Below are positions 1 through 9,058 of a stretch of 64,000 nucleotides of DNA, one piece after another (position 1 is the stretch's first letter; the number at the start of each line of letters is the position of its first letter). Source of the stretch: CAYXVJ01 sp964558445 (GTDB lineage: Bacteria > Bacillota > Clostridia > Saccharofermentanales > Fastidiosipilaceae); assembly GCA_964558445.1 (NCBI GenBank), contig CAZLEA010000002.1, forward strand, positions 1 through 64,000, written 5' to 3'. The notes beneath the pieces were generated by a model that had not been told where the DNA came from, ran no database searches, and worked only from the letters and a program-made list of their open reading frames with translations. Made by a program: the position numbers and the translations under genes.

Positions 1-2121
1 TCAGCACCTTGTCCGTATTCGTAACTCTGCCATCACCATTCACATCACCCTTCAACACAGGTGCCGGGGCCGCAGTCGGTTTTGGTGTCACGGTTGGCGT
101 CGTGCCTACTGTAACAAGTGTCTTCGCGCTGGCTGACAGCTTATCTGCAGCCGAACTAACAGTATTCCTAGAATTTGTTACCTTAGTTGTGGCAGTTATT
201 ACTGCCGTCCTAGCTGTTTCTGAAGCTAAGTATTTATCTCTGTCTGCCTTGATACCATTCAGATATGTATTTATCGCAGTAATCTGTTGTGCTTGCGTCA
301 TGAAGCTCACACTATCTTGATCTGACTTCAGCGGCGGATAATTGATATCGATTGTTCCCCTCGCGTTATTCGCCACTGTCGATCCCGATGTAACTTCTTG
401 TTGCATTCTGGATGCTAGGAAGTAAGCACTGGTTCCGACATCGGCAGCGGCGATCATGATGTTATCGACCATGGCCAATAAACCCGTGTTCTGACCGAAC
501 ATAGCGACAACACCGGCTCTTGTTTCGGCCTTGTTCGAATGTCTCAGACTCATGAACATGAAGATCTGACCATAATGCGTCATATTTCTACTCGCGTTAT
601 ACACACTCAGATTGAGGAAATTCCTGGGATCCATGAAGTACGATACGCCCGCTTCATTGACCGGAACAAACGTCGATCCGTCATAAACCGTGTAGTTCTT
701 GATGTAGGGTTTATTATATGAGTAATTCGAGATCAGGCTTCGATCTTCCGGATTCACTTGGTTCCATAGAGCCACGCCCCATGTATCCTTCGTCGTCTCC
801 GCGATGAAGCGCCACTCGGGATTGATCTTGTAGATTTGGATCAGAGGATACCAGTAGGTGATATCAGGGAATGCCTGGAGATCTTGTTTGAATTGCGCGA
901 AATAGGTCCCCTTCGTATCGAGGCCTTCACGAGTAATCAGTTCATCTAACGTGAGCGCAAGCTCGGCAGTGGTATAAACCTGTGTATTTCCGGGGTTCGC
1001 AGGATCCGGGCTGGGCTGCGTAGGCATGCCCGCGAACACAGGAATCAAGAAGGTGATCTCCCCTTCGATTCTCATATTCGTAGTGCCTCCGGTGAACGCG
1101 CTGTAGATCTTCCTGGATTCTGAGCGCGGTGCTTCAACAGCTTGCATGTATTGCTGCCAATAGTGTTCACCCTTGAGATTGAACTTCTGATAGAAGATAG
1201 TCTCTTGTTGACGTGCGTTGTACGTATTGTTGATCCAGCGCGCACCACCTGTCACGGCCTTCTGCACAGAAGTCCAAGGGAGCTGGTACAACTCTCTTAA
1301 TCTGGCATCTTCCGTGGCGTTCGGACTCAATTCCGTCAGCCCCATGGCGAATTTAACACCGTTGATTCGGTTCCCATCGATCATGACGGCATCTGTGGTG
1401 GCAAAGGCATTGATATTATATACATTGTAATATTTATTCGCCGGAGCCTTCAGCTGACCGTTATTCGCAAGTGTTAGCCACGCGGACTTCTCGACATAGT
1501 TATCGTAAGCCTTCTTCAGGTTTGCAGTATTGCCATAAGAATTCAGCGTTGTATTGGCATTGCTCAGTTCGGTCTCGCTTGCCTGGAGGTTTGAATAAGC
1601 GGTCTTGAAGCTACTGAGTGTTGAATCGTTTGCACGATAGACCTTCTGCTGATTCGCCTCGACGAGGATGTAGCCGCGCTGGTTGGTCTTCGTAAACCAG
1701 ATCTCATACCAGAGGCTGTCGTTCGCCGTCACTCTCTTACCGCTCACGGTACCTAAGATGACATATTTATCTTCGTTTGATGCAGTTCCGATTACGTTAT
1801 CCACGGTAGCATCTGCTGCCGATCGGACATTATAATTCTGGGTATCGGTACGGGCAATCTCTAGCACGTCTCCGTATACAGCGCCGGTCGTCGNNNNNNN
1901 NNNNNNNNNNNNNNNNNNNNNNNNNNNNNNNNNNNNNNNNNNNNNNNNNNNNNNNNNNNNNNNNNNNNNNNNNNNNNNNNNNNNNNNNNNNNNGATCTGG
2001 TATTCGTCACGGTATCACCCGCCTTACCGATCGTGCTGGCCACGACAGCTCCGGCAAACGGGTTGACTAACGACAGTATCAATAAGACGGCTAATAACAA
2101 AGAAACGGACCTAAGTCTCAT
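1..2121 (-). CDS. Secreted SH3/glucosaminidase protein with C-terminal dockerin (partial, interrupted by gap)
   Basis: Probable cell-wall endo-beta-N-acetylglucosaminidase (LytD-like, GH73-type). The start at 2121 is preceded by AAGGGG and followed by a signal peptide (hydrophobic core LLLAVLLILSLV). After the 1894-1993 gap the reading frame runs open to the window edge. It encodes a bacterial SH3 domain (about 1880-1660), a helical stretch, a block matching the C-terminal half of the glucosaminidase fold (YYN..NI.A near 1435-1395, GGARWI near 1250, YQKFN near 1190), a proline linker, a block matching the N-terminal half (MDPRNFLN from 634, SRMQQE with the likely catalytic Glu at 395-397), another helical stretch, a TP-rich linker and the first calcium loop of a dockerin (GDVNGDGRVTNTD) near position 40. 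The two halves are in the opposite order to known family members. The C-terminus lies outside the window. The frame shifts across the N run because 100 is a placeholder length. Confidence 0.7.
1894..1993. other. Assembly gap (100 N), true missing sequence
   Basis: Run of 100 N inside the dockerin protein gene. The 55 bases on either side are not identical, unlike the other two gaps, and the frame changes across it, so real sequence of unknown length is missing. It falls between the signal peptide and an SH3 domain; repeated SH3 modules would be a plausible reason for the break (inference). Confidence 0.9.
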
Positions 2122-2250
2122 GATGGATCCCCTTATATTACGGTTTCGATTTAATCGCATAATTATAAACTAACACGCAAGGCTTAGAAGCTTGTTTCAC
2201 GCTTATTACATGATCTTGACGCCTGCCTAAGATCGCTCAAAGATTACTGT

Positions 2251-2259
2251 ATTATAACA
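2251..2259 (-). promoter_or_regulatory. Extended -10 promoter element upstream of the dockerin protein gene
   Basis: On the minus strand this reads TGTTATAAT, a perfect extended -10. No good -35 is visible. A second TATAAT lies at 2162-2167, closer to the start at 2121. Either could drive the secreted protein gene. Confidence 0.4.
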
Positions 2260-2300
2260 TACCCATATGACCGAACCGTTCCGTTGCACCATACAAATAT

Positions 2301-2331
2301 GCTTGCATGAAACGAAGTTGTTCATACAAGC
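2301..2331 (-). terminator. Imperfect hairpin downstream of yfbR
   Basis: Arms GCTTG-ATGAA and TTCAT-CAAGC with one mismatch, 30 nt after the yfbR stop codon, followed on the minus strand by a short AT-rich stretch. It may terminate the pcrA-yfbR transcript, but the U-tract is weak. Confidence 0.35.
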
Positions 2332-2360
2332 GTATAGATTACTGACTCTTATTCAAGCGA

Positions 2361-2969
2361 TTAGCTTCGATCCTGCTGCAGTTCATCTAGCGATTGACGG
2401 AAGGCCGGGAGGAAATGCTCCATGAAGTAATCAAGCTCCGGCAAGTTCATCGCCAAGACCTTCGCCTCGCACTGTTCCTTGGCTGCCTTGAACTCGTTGT
2501 TCCCTTGACTGAGCTCCTCAATGCACTTGATATACGCCGCCAGCTTGTCGGCTGCATGTACCAGTTCGTGAATCGCCTCGTCTTCGTTCGTCTCGGACCC
2601 ATGAATCAAGGTTGCATAATGCGGCACGAATTCACGGGGCAACATCTCGAGTAAGCGAGCGTTCGCCTCATCCTCTGCTGCTTGGTAGGCACCACGCAGT
2701 TCGGGACTATAGTACTTGATCGGCGTCGGCATATCGCCCGTGATGATCTCGCTTGCATCGTGGAAGATAGCGACTGCCATCACGGATTCAGGATTCGGAC
2801 AGATGCGCCCGTCTGCGAAGTGCTCGCGTCGAATCAGCGCCAGAGCATGCGCCAAGATGGCAACTTGCAGGCTATGTTCCTGTAGATTCTCCGAGCTCGT
2901 ATTGCGCATCAGACTCCAACGATTGATCAGTTTCATCCGATTCATCATCGCAAAAAATCCATAAGCCAT
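2361..2969 (-). CDS. yfbR: 5'-deoxynucleotidase, HD domain (YfbR family)
   Basis: Metal-dependent HD phosphohydrolase expected to remove the 5' phosphate from deoxyribonucleoside monophosphates, a nucleotide-pool function in the cytoplasm. The 202-residue length matches the E. coli protein (about 199). Visible motifs are EHS near the N-terminus, IFHDASE with the HD pair, and GDMPTPIKYY, which is typical of YfbR. The start at 2969 was chosen because GGGGAGG sits 6 nt upstream; an ATG at 2984 has no such site. It begins 15 nt after the pcrA stop, so the two are probably one transcript linking DNA repair with dNMP turnover. Confidence 0.85.
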   Translation of the reverse strand: MAYGFFAMMNRMKLINRWSLMRNTSSENLQEHSLQVAILAHALALIRREHFADGRICPNPESVMAVAIFHDASEIITGDMPTPIKYYSPELRGAYQAAEDEANARLLEMLPREFVPHYATLIHGSETNEDEAIHELVHAADKLAAYIKCIEELSQGNNEFKAAKEQCEAKVLAMNLPELDYFMEHFLPAFRQSLDELQQDRS

Positions 2970-2984
2970 TCGACACCTCCCCAT

Positions 2985-5588
2985 TTACGCCTTCTTGAAT
3001 TTAGCGAAGTTCGCCATAAGCCGCTTCGTCCCACTCTGGAAACGAATCACGACGAGCGCATCTCCTGCCAAGGGTTCGACTTGCAGAACATCACCGACAC
3101 CGAAGGTATCGTGCCGCACCTTGTCGCCCTTATGAATCTCGTGCGGTGCCAGAGCCTGAGGCCCGCCAGCAGGTGTTGCCGCCTTCTTCTGCTTACCGCC
3201 GGACACCAAGAAGTCCATGCCCGAACCGATCTTCGATTGTGCAGCTCTGGAATCTCCCGAGAGAATTGACTTGCTTCCGGTGCCCGCAGTTGAGCCGGTC
3301 TGTACCGCCGGACCCGTGCGTTGTCTTGCTGCACCGCCGCGTCGCTCTTCTCTGCTACCAAACGTCTGGCGATCGCCTCGGCTACTGCCACCATACGATG
3401 CCATATATTCCGTCGGTATCTCTTCGATGAAACGAGATGGGAAGTAAGAGCGGGTCTGACCATAGAGTGTCCTTGAACTAGCAGAGGTGATATAGAGCTT
3501 CTGCTTCGCTCGCGTAATCGCAACATAAGCCAAGCGGCGCTCCTCCTCGAGCGCGATCTCATCGTCTGCCGAGAGATAACTTGGGAAGATCCCCTCGTCC
3601 GCACTTACCAAGAAGACGAGATTGAACTCCAGCCCCTTCGCCGCATGAATCGTCATCAGACGAACGTAACTCTCTTCCTCGTCAGCCAAATCCGCAGAAG
3701 ACGAGAGCGATGCCTGCTCCATGAAGGCAAGCAGCAAGTCCTCTAGCGGTGTATGCGCGTTCAGGCTGCTTCCCTCACCCAGAGTGGCACCAAGATCTGA
3801 AGATTCGTTTACGGGCAGATCATCTGGTGCATCGATACTCGAGAAGGCGGACAAGTCGTCCAAGTCGATCGGCGGCGTATAGCTATCGATAAACTCCTTG
3901 GCATCCGACAGAAGTTCCTTCATATTCTCGATGCGGTCGACCGTCACATCCTTACCCTTCTCCTGGGTATCGATTATCTCTTGGATCAGGCCGCTCTGGC
4001 CCTGAACCAACTCTACGAAATCGGTCAAGGACAGTTCGTCTCGCATCAATTCCTGGCGAAACGAAGCGATTAAGTGAGCAAACTCCTGCAAGCGCCTTGA
4101 AGCCCTTGAGAGTTCGGGGTAGAGATTCGCCTTCGCCGCGATCTCAAGCATCGATCTTCCCTCTTGTCTTGCAAGATCACCCAGTGCCAATACCGTAGCC
4201 TGGCCGATACCGCGCTTCGGTGTATTCACTACGCGTTCAAAGGAGATATCGTCGTTCGTCTGCGTAATCAGGCGCAGATAGGCGAGCACGTCCTTGATCT
4301 CCTTACGATCGTAGAAACGTAGGCCGCCATAAATCCGATACGGGATCGCTTGTTCTCTAAGTCCTTGTTCAATGCTTCGTGATATCGCGTTATTCCGGTA
4401 GAGAATCGCTACATCGTCGTATCCTAGGTCCCCGCGGCGTACCCGACGCTTGATCTCATCGGCGACATAACGAGCCTCCGTGAAGTTGTTGTCCAATACG
4501 GCGAAGCTGATCTGCTCACCACCCGGCTTACTCGTCCATAGCTTCTTCGCCTTGCGCCCCTTGTTATGCGCGATAACGGCGTTCGCTGCACTGAGTACAG
4601 TGTTCGTCGAACGGTAGTTCTGTTCGAGCTTGATGACCGTACAGTTCTTATAATCCTTCTCGAAGTCCAAGATATTCCTGATATCCGCACCGCGAAAGGA
4701 GTAGATTGATTGATCATCGTCACCGACTACACAGACGTTCTGATGAGCCGCAGCCAGAGCCTTGACGATCTTGTACTGCGCACCGTTCGTATCTTGATAC
4801 TCGTCCACCATGATGTAGTGGAAGCGCTCTTGGTAGCGGGCTAGGACTTCGGGATGCTGATCGAAGAGTTCGACCGTGTAATAGAGGATGTCATCGAAGT
4901 CCATGGAATCGCTGCGACGGAGGCGCTGCTGATAGAGCTTGTAGACTTGTTCCACCTTCTGATTGTAGTAGCCGCCGCCAGATAAGCGCAGGAAGTTCTC
5001 GGCACCGATCAAGTTATTCTTCGCATTCGAAATAGAGCCGTGGATGCTGTTCGCATTGAACTGCTTGTCGTCCAGGTTCAACTCCTTCATGATGTCGCGC
5101 ACGACCTTCTTCTGATCGTCGCTATCGATGATGCTGTAATTCGAGGTATAGCCAAGCAAGTCTGCATGCTTGCGCAGGATGCGGGCGAACATCGAGTGGA
5201 AGGTGCCGATCCACATCTGCTTGGAGACATCGCCGATGAGCTCTGCCACACGCTCCTTCATCTCGTTGGCAGCCTTGTTCGTAAAGGTTATAGCGAGAAT
5301 CTGCCAGGGACTGACCCTTCGGTTCGAGATCAGATAAGCGATACGCTGGGTGATGACTCTGGTCTTGCCGGAACCGGCACCCGCTAAGATGAGCAAGGGG
5401 CCGCGGTCATGAAGCACAGCCTGACGCTGTTCGGGATTCAAGCCGCGAACGAAGCGATCATCAGTCAGATCGGCCACAGTTGCGGCAGGCGTAACAACAG
5501 CCTTCTTCGCTTGCTTCTTCTCTTCTTCGCGTGCGTTCTCCTCGTCTTCGATACCGTTCTCCTGGTTAAATAAGTCAAAAAAGTTCAT
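2985..5588 (-). CDS. pcrA: ATP-dependent DNA helicase PcrA/UvrD
   Basis: Superfamily 1A 3'-5' helicase acting in nucleotide excision repair, replication restart and removal of RecA filaments. Walker A is AGAGSGKT at residues 69-76; VDEYQDTN, QNYRST and TIHAAKGLEF motifs follow in order. The C-terminus carries the small Tudor-like domain usual in PcrA (KGDKVRHDTFGVGDV). At 867 residues it is longer than B. subtilis PcrA (about 740). The extra length is a charged N-terminal extension of about 45 residues, an acidic insert before the TIHAAKGLEF motif, and a Gly/Ser/Arg-rich linker before the Tudor domain. SD is GAGGAG, 6 nt from ATG. A LexA-like box and an extended -10 lie upstream. Confidence 0.95.
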   Translation of the reverse strand: MNFFDLFNQENGIEDEENAREEEKKQAKKAVVTPAATVADLTDDRFVRGLNPEQRQAVLHDRGPLLILAGAGSGKTRVITQRIAYLISNRRVSPWQILAITFTNKAANEMKERVAELIGDVSKQMWIGTFHSMFARILRKHADLLGYTSNYSIIDSDDQKKVVRDIMKELNLDDKQFNANSIHGSISNAKNNLIGAENFLRLSGGGYYNQKVEQVYKLYQQRLRRSDSMDFDDILYYTVELFDQHPEVLARYQERFHYIMVDEYQDTNGAQYKIVKALAAAHQNVCVVGDDDQSIYSFRGADIRNILDFEKDYKNCTVIKLEQNYRSTNTVLSAANAVIAHNKGRKAKKLWTSKPGGEQISFAVLDNNFTEARYVADEIKRRVRRGDLGYDDVAILYRNNAISRSIEQGLREQAIPYRIYGGLRFYDRKEIKDVLAYLRLITQTNDDISFERVVNTPKRGIGQATVLALGDLARQEGRSMLEIAAKANLYPELSRASRRLQEFAHLIASFRQELMRDELSLTDFVELVQGQSGLIQEIIDTQEKGKDVTVDRIENMKELLSDAKEFIDSYTPPIDLDDLSAFSSIDAPDDLPVNESSDLGATLGEGSSLNAHTPLEDLLLAFMEQASLSSSADLADEEESYVRLMTIHAAKGLEFNLVFLVSADEGIFPSYLSADDEIALEEERRLAYVAITRAKQKLYITSASSRTLYGQTRSYFPSRFIEEIPTEYMASYGGSSRGDRQTFGSREERRGGAARQRTGPAVQTGSTAGTGSKSILSGDSRAAQSKIGSGMDFLVSGGKQKKAATPAGGPQALAPHEIHKGDKVRHDTFGVGDVLQVEPLAGDALVVIRFQSGTKRLMANFAKFKKA

Positions 5589-5623
5589 GTCCGCTCCTCT
5601 TCAATCCCCATCTATCTCGCATC

Positions 5624-5632
5624 ATTATAGCA
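5624..5632 (-). promoter_or_regulatory. pcrA promoter, extended -10
   Basis: Minus strand reads TGCTATAAT, a perfect extended -10 about 35 nt upstream of the pcrA start. The -35 region 17 nt away (CAGAAC) is poor, as often seen with extended -10 promoters, and it overlaps a LexA-like palindrome. Confidence 0.55.
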
Positions 5633-5637
5633 CATAT

Positions 5638-5651
5638 CGAACGTTTGTTCT
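5638..5651. promoter_or_regulatory. Candidate LexA (SOS) box upstream of pcrA
   Basis: Palindrome GAAC-N4-GTTC (plus strand CGAACGTTTGTTCT), matching the Gram-positive SOS box CGAAC-N4-GTTCG except at one outer position. It covers the -35/spacer region of the pcrA promoter, where a repressor would block RNA polymerase. Regulation of the helicase operon by LexA is inferred. Confidence 0.55.
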
Positions 5652-5786
5652 GAAGTGTTCTCGGCTGTTCTGCCAAGCATCTATACTATCACCCCGGCAA
5701 GTCACGCTAATATCGTAACGCAAACAGAATGTCTATTCTACTCGAAAACCTCGGGTTTGCCACCCTTAGTGCTCGAAATGAGCATC

Positions 5787-5813
5787 AAAAAGGGTCGACC
5801 CGAAGATCGACCC
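5787..5813 (-). terminator. Intrinsic terminator after hpf
   Basis: On the minus strand a 7-bp GGGTCGA/TCGACCC stem is followed directly by TTTTT, about 30 nt after the hpf stop. Confidence 0.8.
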
Positions 5814-5842
5814 CCAAACTCTCACTTAAGCTTATTACCGTA

Positions 5843-6400
5843 TCAGTACTCCGGCTCGATGAGACCATAGTCGCCATCGCGGCGCTTGTAGACGAGTGCT
5901 ACCTTACCCGTATCGGCATTCAAGAAGAGTAAGAAGCCGTGGCCGAGCATATCCATCTGCAAGCAAGCTTCCTCGGCATCCATCGGTGCCAGGTCGAAGT
6001 GCTTACGGCGAACAATATTGATCTCGGTATCGGCATCCATCGGCAGTTCGTGGCCGGTAGCCGAAGCAATCGCCTGATCCTTCATCGATTCCATCAAATA
6101 GGCGTAATCGTGGACACGCTTCTCGAGGCGCGTCTTGTGTTTACGGAACTGGCTCTCGAGGGCATCTACGCCGTCATCCAGTGCGGTAAGCACATCTTGT
6201 GATTCTGTTTCGGAACGGAAATATCGGTTCTTGACCTTCATGGTGACTTCTACTCGTTTGAGATCGCCCTCCGGTCTTACCTTGACCGTTGCGTCTGCAT
6301 CGGGGCCCAAGAAACGCTCGAACTTCGAGAGCCTCTTCTCAATCACTGTTCTGAGCTGATCGCCCACCTTCATGCCATGACCGGTTACGATAATATTCAT
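5843..6400 (-). CDS. hpf: Ribosome hibernation promoting factor, long form
   Basis: Binds 30S subunits and, through its C-terminal domain, pairs ribosomes into inactive 100S dimers in stationary phase. The 185-residue length and the two-domain layout identify the long form typical of Bacillota: an N-terminal RaiA-like domain (about 1-100, ITGHGMKVGDQLRTVIEKRL) and a C-terminal dimerisation domain (about 125-185, RRKHFDLAPMDAEEACLQM...GLIEP). The start at 6400 has AAGGAG 8 nt upstream; an ATG 18 nt earlier has no site. It is monocistronic, ending at a strong terminator. A TATAAT lies at 6522-6527 on the minus strand without a convincing -35, so an alternative sigma factor is possible. Confidence 0.93.
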   Translation of the reverse strand: MNIIVTGHGMKVGDQLRTVIEKRLSKFERFLGPDADATVKVRPEGDLKRVEVTMKVKNRYFRSETESQDVLTALDDGVDALESQFRKHKTRLEKRVHDYAYLMESMKDQAIASATGHELPMDADTEINIVRRKHFDLAPMDAEEACLQMDMLGHGFLLFLNADTGKVALVYKRRDGDYGLIEPEY

Positions 6401-6619
6401 ATCATCCACTCCTTCCATGCGACCGGGATTGTGTCGCGGTTATTGAGCAGCGAGCCTCTCACTCGGAGTCGAAACCAGTATACGCATCCGCTTATCGATG
6501 GCTACTGCTCGGCTTGTTTCCATTATACTGATCCATTCTCCCCTGACTAGTAATGTCGGCACTGCAATCGCTTGCCAAATCATGTTATACTGGGAACAGC
6601 GGGCTCGGGAGAGGCCGCT

Positions 6620-7378
6620 CTATTTATCTACCGGGATAATGGTGTATACACCCTTCTGCTTCTTCCCGTCTTCCTTCAGATACTGCTTCACCTTACCGAA
6701 ATCCACGAAGGCAGCAGCGCCCACCTGAAACATCTTACCCAGATGAATCGAGTTCACGCCGCCTTGGCGCGGTCGAAACGTGATGGGATGCCAACAGATC
6801 GATTCGCCCTTGTAGGCGGGGATCGCGGTCAGGACCGCATTCGACAAGAAGAATTGATTCGGTACATAGTTTAACCACTGACTGAGGCTGACGCTGGACA
6901 TCAAGCGGTACGGTGTGTTCGGATCACGCACCTTGACACCGATGCGCAGGCGAATCAGGAAGCGAAGTACCTTCGAGACCAATACTCTAGACATACCATC
7001 CTCGCGGCGGTAGCGATAGCCGATGTTCAGATCGTAGTCGTAGCGTCGCTCCCAGAGAGGAGAGAATTCCTCCGGCCTGGTCTGGCCGTCCGAATCCGTT
7101 TGGAACACGAAGTTTGCGCCCATGCGAAGCGCCGTGCGATACGCGTTCAGACAAGTCGGTCCATGACCGCTGTTCGCCTGATCGATCACCAGCAGCTGCG
7201 GGTAGTGCTCGCGAAGCGATTGACAGATGGCCCAGGTGTCGTCCGTGCTGCCGTCGTTGATAATCAGCAGACGGCTGTCCTCCGAGCCATGCTCTAGCAC
7301 CGGGTACCACTCCGCAACCGTGTTCGCTATATTCTCGGCCTCGTTATAGGCCGGCATCACAATAAATAATGTATCCAT
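6620..7378 (-). CDS. Family 2 glycosyltransferase
   Basis: Cytoplasmic GT2 enzyme that transfers a sugar from an activated nucleotide donor; the substrate cannot be read from sequence. The 252-residue protein opens with the GT-A signature IVMPAYNEAENI and has INDGSTDDT and a metal-binding DSD (FQTDSDGQ) as expected. There are no long transmembrane segments at the C-terminus, so it is not a DPM1-GtrA fusion, although the N-terminal half resembles dolichol-phosphate-mannose-synthase-like enzymes. It starts 39 nt after the ABC transporter ATPase gene and could share its transcript. There is no clear SD; instead TATAAT sits 6 nt before the ATG, which would place a transcript start at the ATG itself. 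Confidence 0.8.
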   Translation of the reverse strand: MDTLFIVMPAYNEAENIANTVAEWYPVLEHGSEDSRLLIINDGSTDDTWAICQSLREHYPQLLVIDQANSGHGPTCLNAYRTALRMGANFVFQTDSDGQTRPEEFSPLWERRYDYDLNIGYRYRREDGMSRVLVSKVLRFLIRLRIGVKVRDPNTPYRLMSSVSLSQWLNYVPNQFFLSNAVLTAIPAYKGESICWHPITFRPRQGGVNSIHLGKMFQVGAAAFVDFGKVKQYLKEDGKKQKGVYTIIPVDK

Positions 7379-7417
7379 ATGCCCATTATACGCTCCATAT
7401 ATGACAAGTTTGTGTCG

Positions 7418-9058
7418 CTAAGGCGAATTTCTGCCTCCCTGTCCGACTCTCTTCTGCTGCATGCGACCGATGAGATCCCTCGTATACGGGTGCTCCGGTG
7501 CCCGGAACACGTCCTCCACCGATGCGAATTCTACGATCTTCCCCTCATACAATACGGCGACACGATCGCTTAGGTGATAGATCACATCCAAGTCGTGCGC
7601 GATGAAGAGGCAGGAGAAGTCGAATTGCCTGCGTAAACGAAGCAAGAGATTTAGAATCTGAGCCTGCACCGAGACATCGAGTGATGCCACGGCCTCGTCT
7701 GCGATCAGGAGCTCCGGTTCGAGGATCATGGCAATCGCGATCGCCACACGCTGACGCTGCCCGCCGGACAGGTTCGCCGGCAAGCGCGAGCCGAGGCTTC
7801 GATCCAGATCGACGGCATCCAAGATAGCGTGTACTCTGGCTTGTCTCAGCGCCTTATCCTTGATGCCCGCAATAATCAGCGGTTCTTCGATCTGGCGATA
7901 GATCGTCATGTGGGGGTCAAGCGAGCTATAGGGATCTTGGAAGATCATACCGAGCCCCTCGGTTGCGACCCGTCGCTTGCGCCCCGCCAGATGCAAGATA
8001 TCTTGACCTCGGTAGATCACCTCACCACGGCTAGCCGGTAGCTGTCCTGTCAGCACACGAGCGATCGTCGTCTTACCCGAACCGGATTCGCCAAGCAGAC
8101 CGACGAATTCGCCTCGCCTGATATCCAGTTCGATCTCTTCGAGCACATGATCGTCATCCCCATAGCCAGCGCACAGCCCGCGAATCTCAAGGACCTTCGA
8201 CTCTGAGATCACCGCTCCATCCTCCGCCTCTAGCTCCGAGAGCAAGCCTGCATCCCCTTCTTGCCCTAGCAGCCTACCCTTCTTCTCCGGTGTCGGCAGC
8301 GCAGCGAGGAGCATCTTCGTGTAGGCATGTTTCGGCTCGGCCATGATCTCGCTTGTCTTCCCCTCTTCCACCACGATACCGTCTCGCATCACGACCAGGT
8401 CCTCGCAGAGCCTCGCTACTGAAGCCAAGTCATGGGAGATAAACAGGATCGAGGTACCTCGCCGCTCGTTCTCCTCTCTGAGCAAATCGATTATCTGATC
8501 CGAGAGGCGCCGGTCGAGCGCCGTCGTCGATTCGTCCGCAATCAGGAGGCAGGGCTTGCCGATCAGTGCCATCGCGATCAGCACACGCTGACGCATGCCG
8601 CCCGACAGTTCATGCGGATACGCCCTGTAGACAGCCTCCGCATCCGCCAGACCAACCGAGCGCAGCGCCTCCAGTACGGCCTCTCGCACCGCAGGCTTCT
8701 CCTCGCCGCGCAGTGTCAGTAATTCGCCGACTTGCCGGCCGACTCGCATCAGCGGGTTTAGTGCCGTGAGCGCGTCTTGATAGATGAAGCCGACCCTGGA
8801 CGCAAGCCTCGCCCGGCGCTCCCTTGGCGGAAGCCTGAGCAGATCTCTTCCCTCCAGCAAGATCTCTCCGCTTGCCACCCGAAATTGCGGTGGTAATAAG
8901 TCGGTGATGGCGAGCGCGGTTGTGCTTTTGCCCGAGCCGGACTCACCCACCAGACCGACAATCCCACCCTCAGGGATACGGACATCCAGATCCCGCACAA
9001 TCGGAACGGGACTGTCATCTGCCATAATCTTCAGCTGCTTCAGCTCCAAGTGATACAT
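7418..9058 (-). CDS. Peptide-type ABC transporter, two ATPase domains fused (DppD-DppF type)
   Basis: Energises import of a peptide-like or nickel-like solute by the adjacent permeases. One 546-residue chain holds both ATP-binding domains that are usually separate: domain 1 with Walker A GESGSGKS (residues 38-45) and signature LSGGMRQR, domain 2 with GESGSGKT (about residue 320) and LSGGQRQR. Each domain has its own Walker B and the C-terminal extension typical of Dpp/Opp ATPases (EHPYTRDL in the second). The start at 9058 is 7 nt from GGGAGG and overlaps the upstream permease stop; an adjacent ATG at 9061 is possible. Fused forms such as GsiA are known. Substrate unknown. Confidence 0.9.
   Translation of the reverse strand: MYHLELKQLKIMADDSPVPIVRDLDVRIPEGGIVGLVGESGSGKSTTALAITDLLPPQFRVASGEILLEGRDLLRLPPRERRARLASRVGFIYQDALTALNPLMRVGRQVGELLTLRGEEKPAVREAVLEALRSVGLADAEAVYRAYPHELSGGMRQRVLIAMALIGKPCLLIADESTTALDRRLSDQIIDLLREENERRGTSILFISHDLASVARLCEDLVVMRDGIVVEEGKTSEIMAEPKHAYTKMLLAALPTPEKKGRLLGQEGDAGLLSELEAEDGAVISESKVLEIRGLCAGYGDDDHVLEEIELDIRRGEFVGLLGESGSGKTTIARVLTGQLPASRGEVIYRGQDILHLAGRKRRVATEGLGMIFQDPYSSLDPHMTIYRQIEEPLIIAGIKDKALRQARVHAILDAVDLDRSLGSRLPANLSGGQRQRVAIAIAMILEPELLIADEAVASLDVSVQAQILNLLLRLRRQFDFSCLFIAHDLDVIYHLSDRVAVLYEGKIVEFASVEDVFRAPEHPYTRDLIGRMQQKRVGQGGRNSP

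Noticed and set aside
539..1430. Short plus-strand frames within 1-1893
   Set aside because: Antisense to the continuous minus-strand frame of the glucosaminidase with recognisable domains.
6498..6728. Small plus-strand frame between hpf and the glycosyltransferase
   Set aside because: Overlaps the end of the glycosyltransferase gene on the other strand, has no SD and no similarity to a known small protein.
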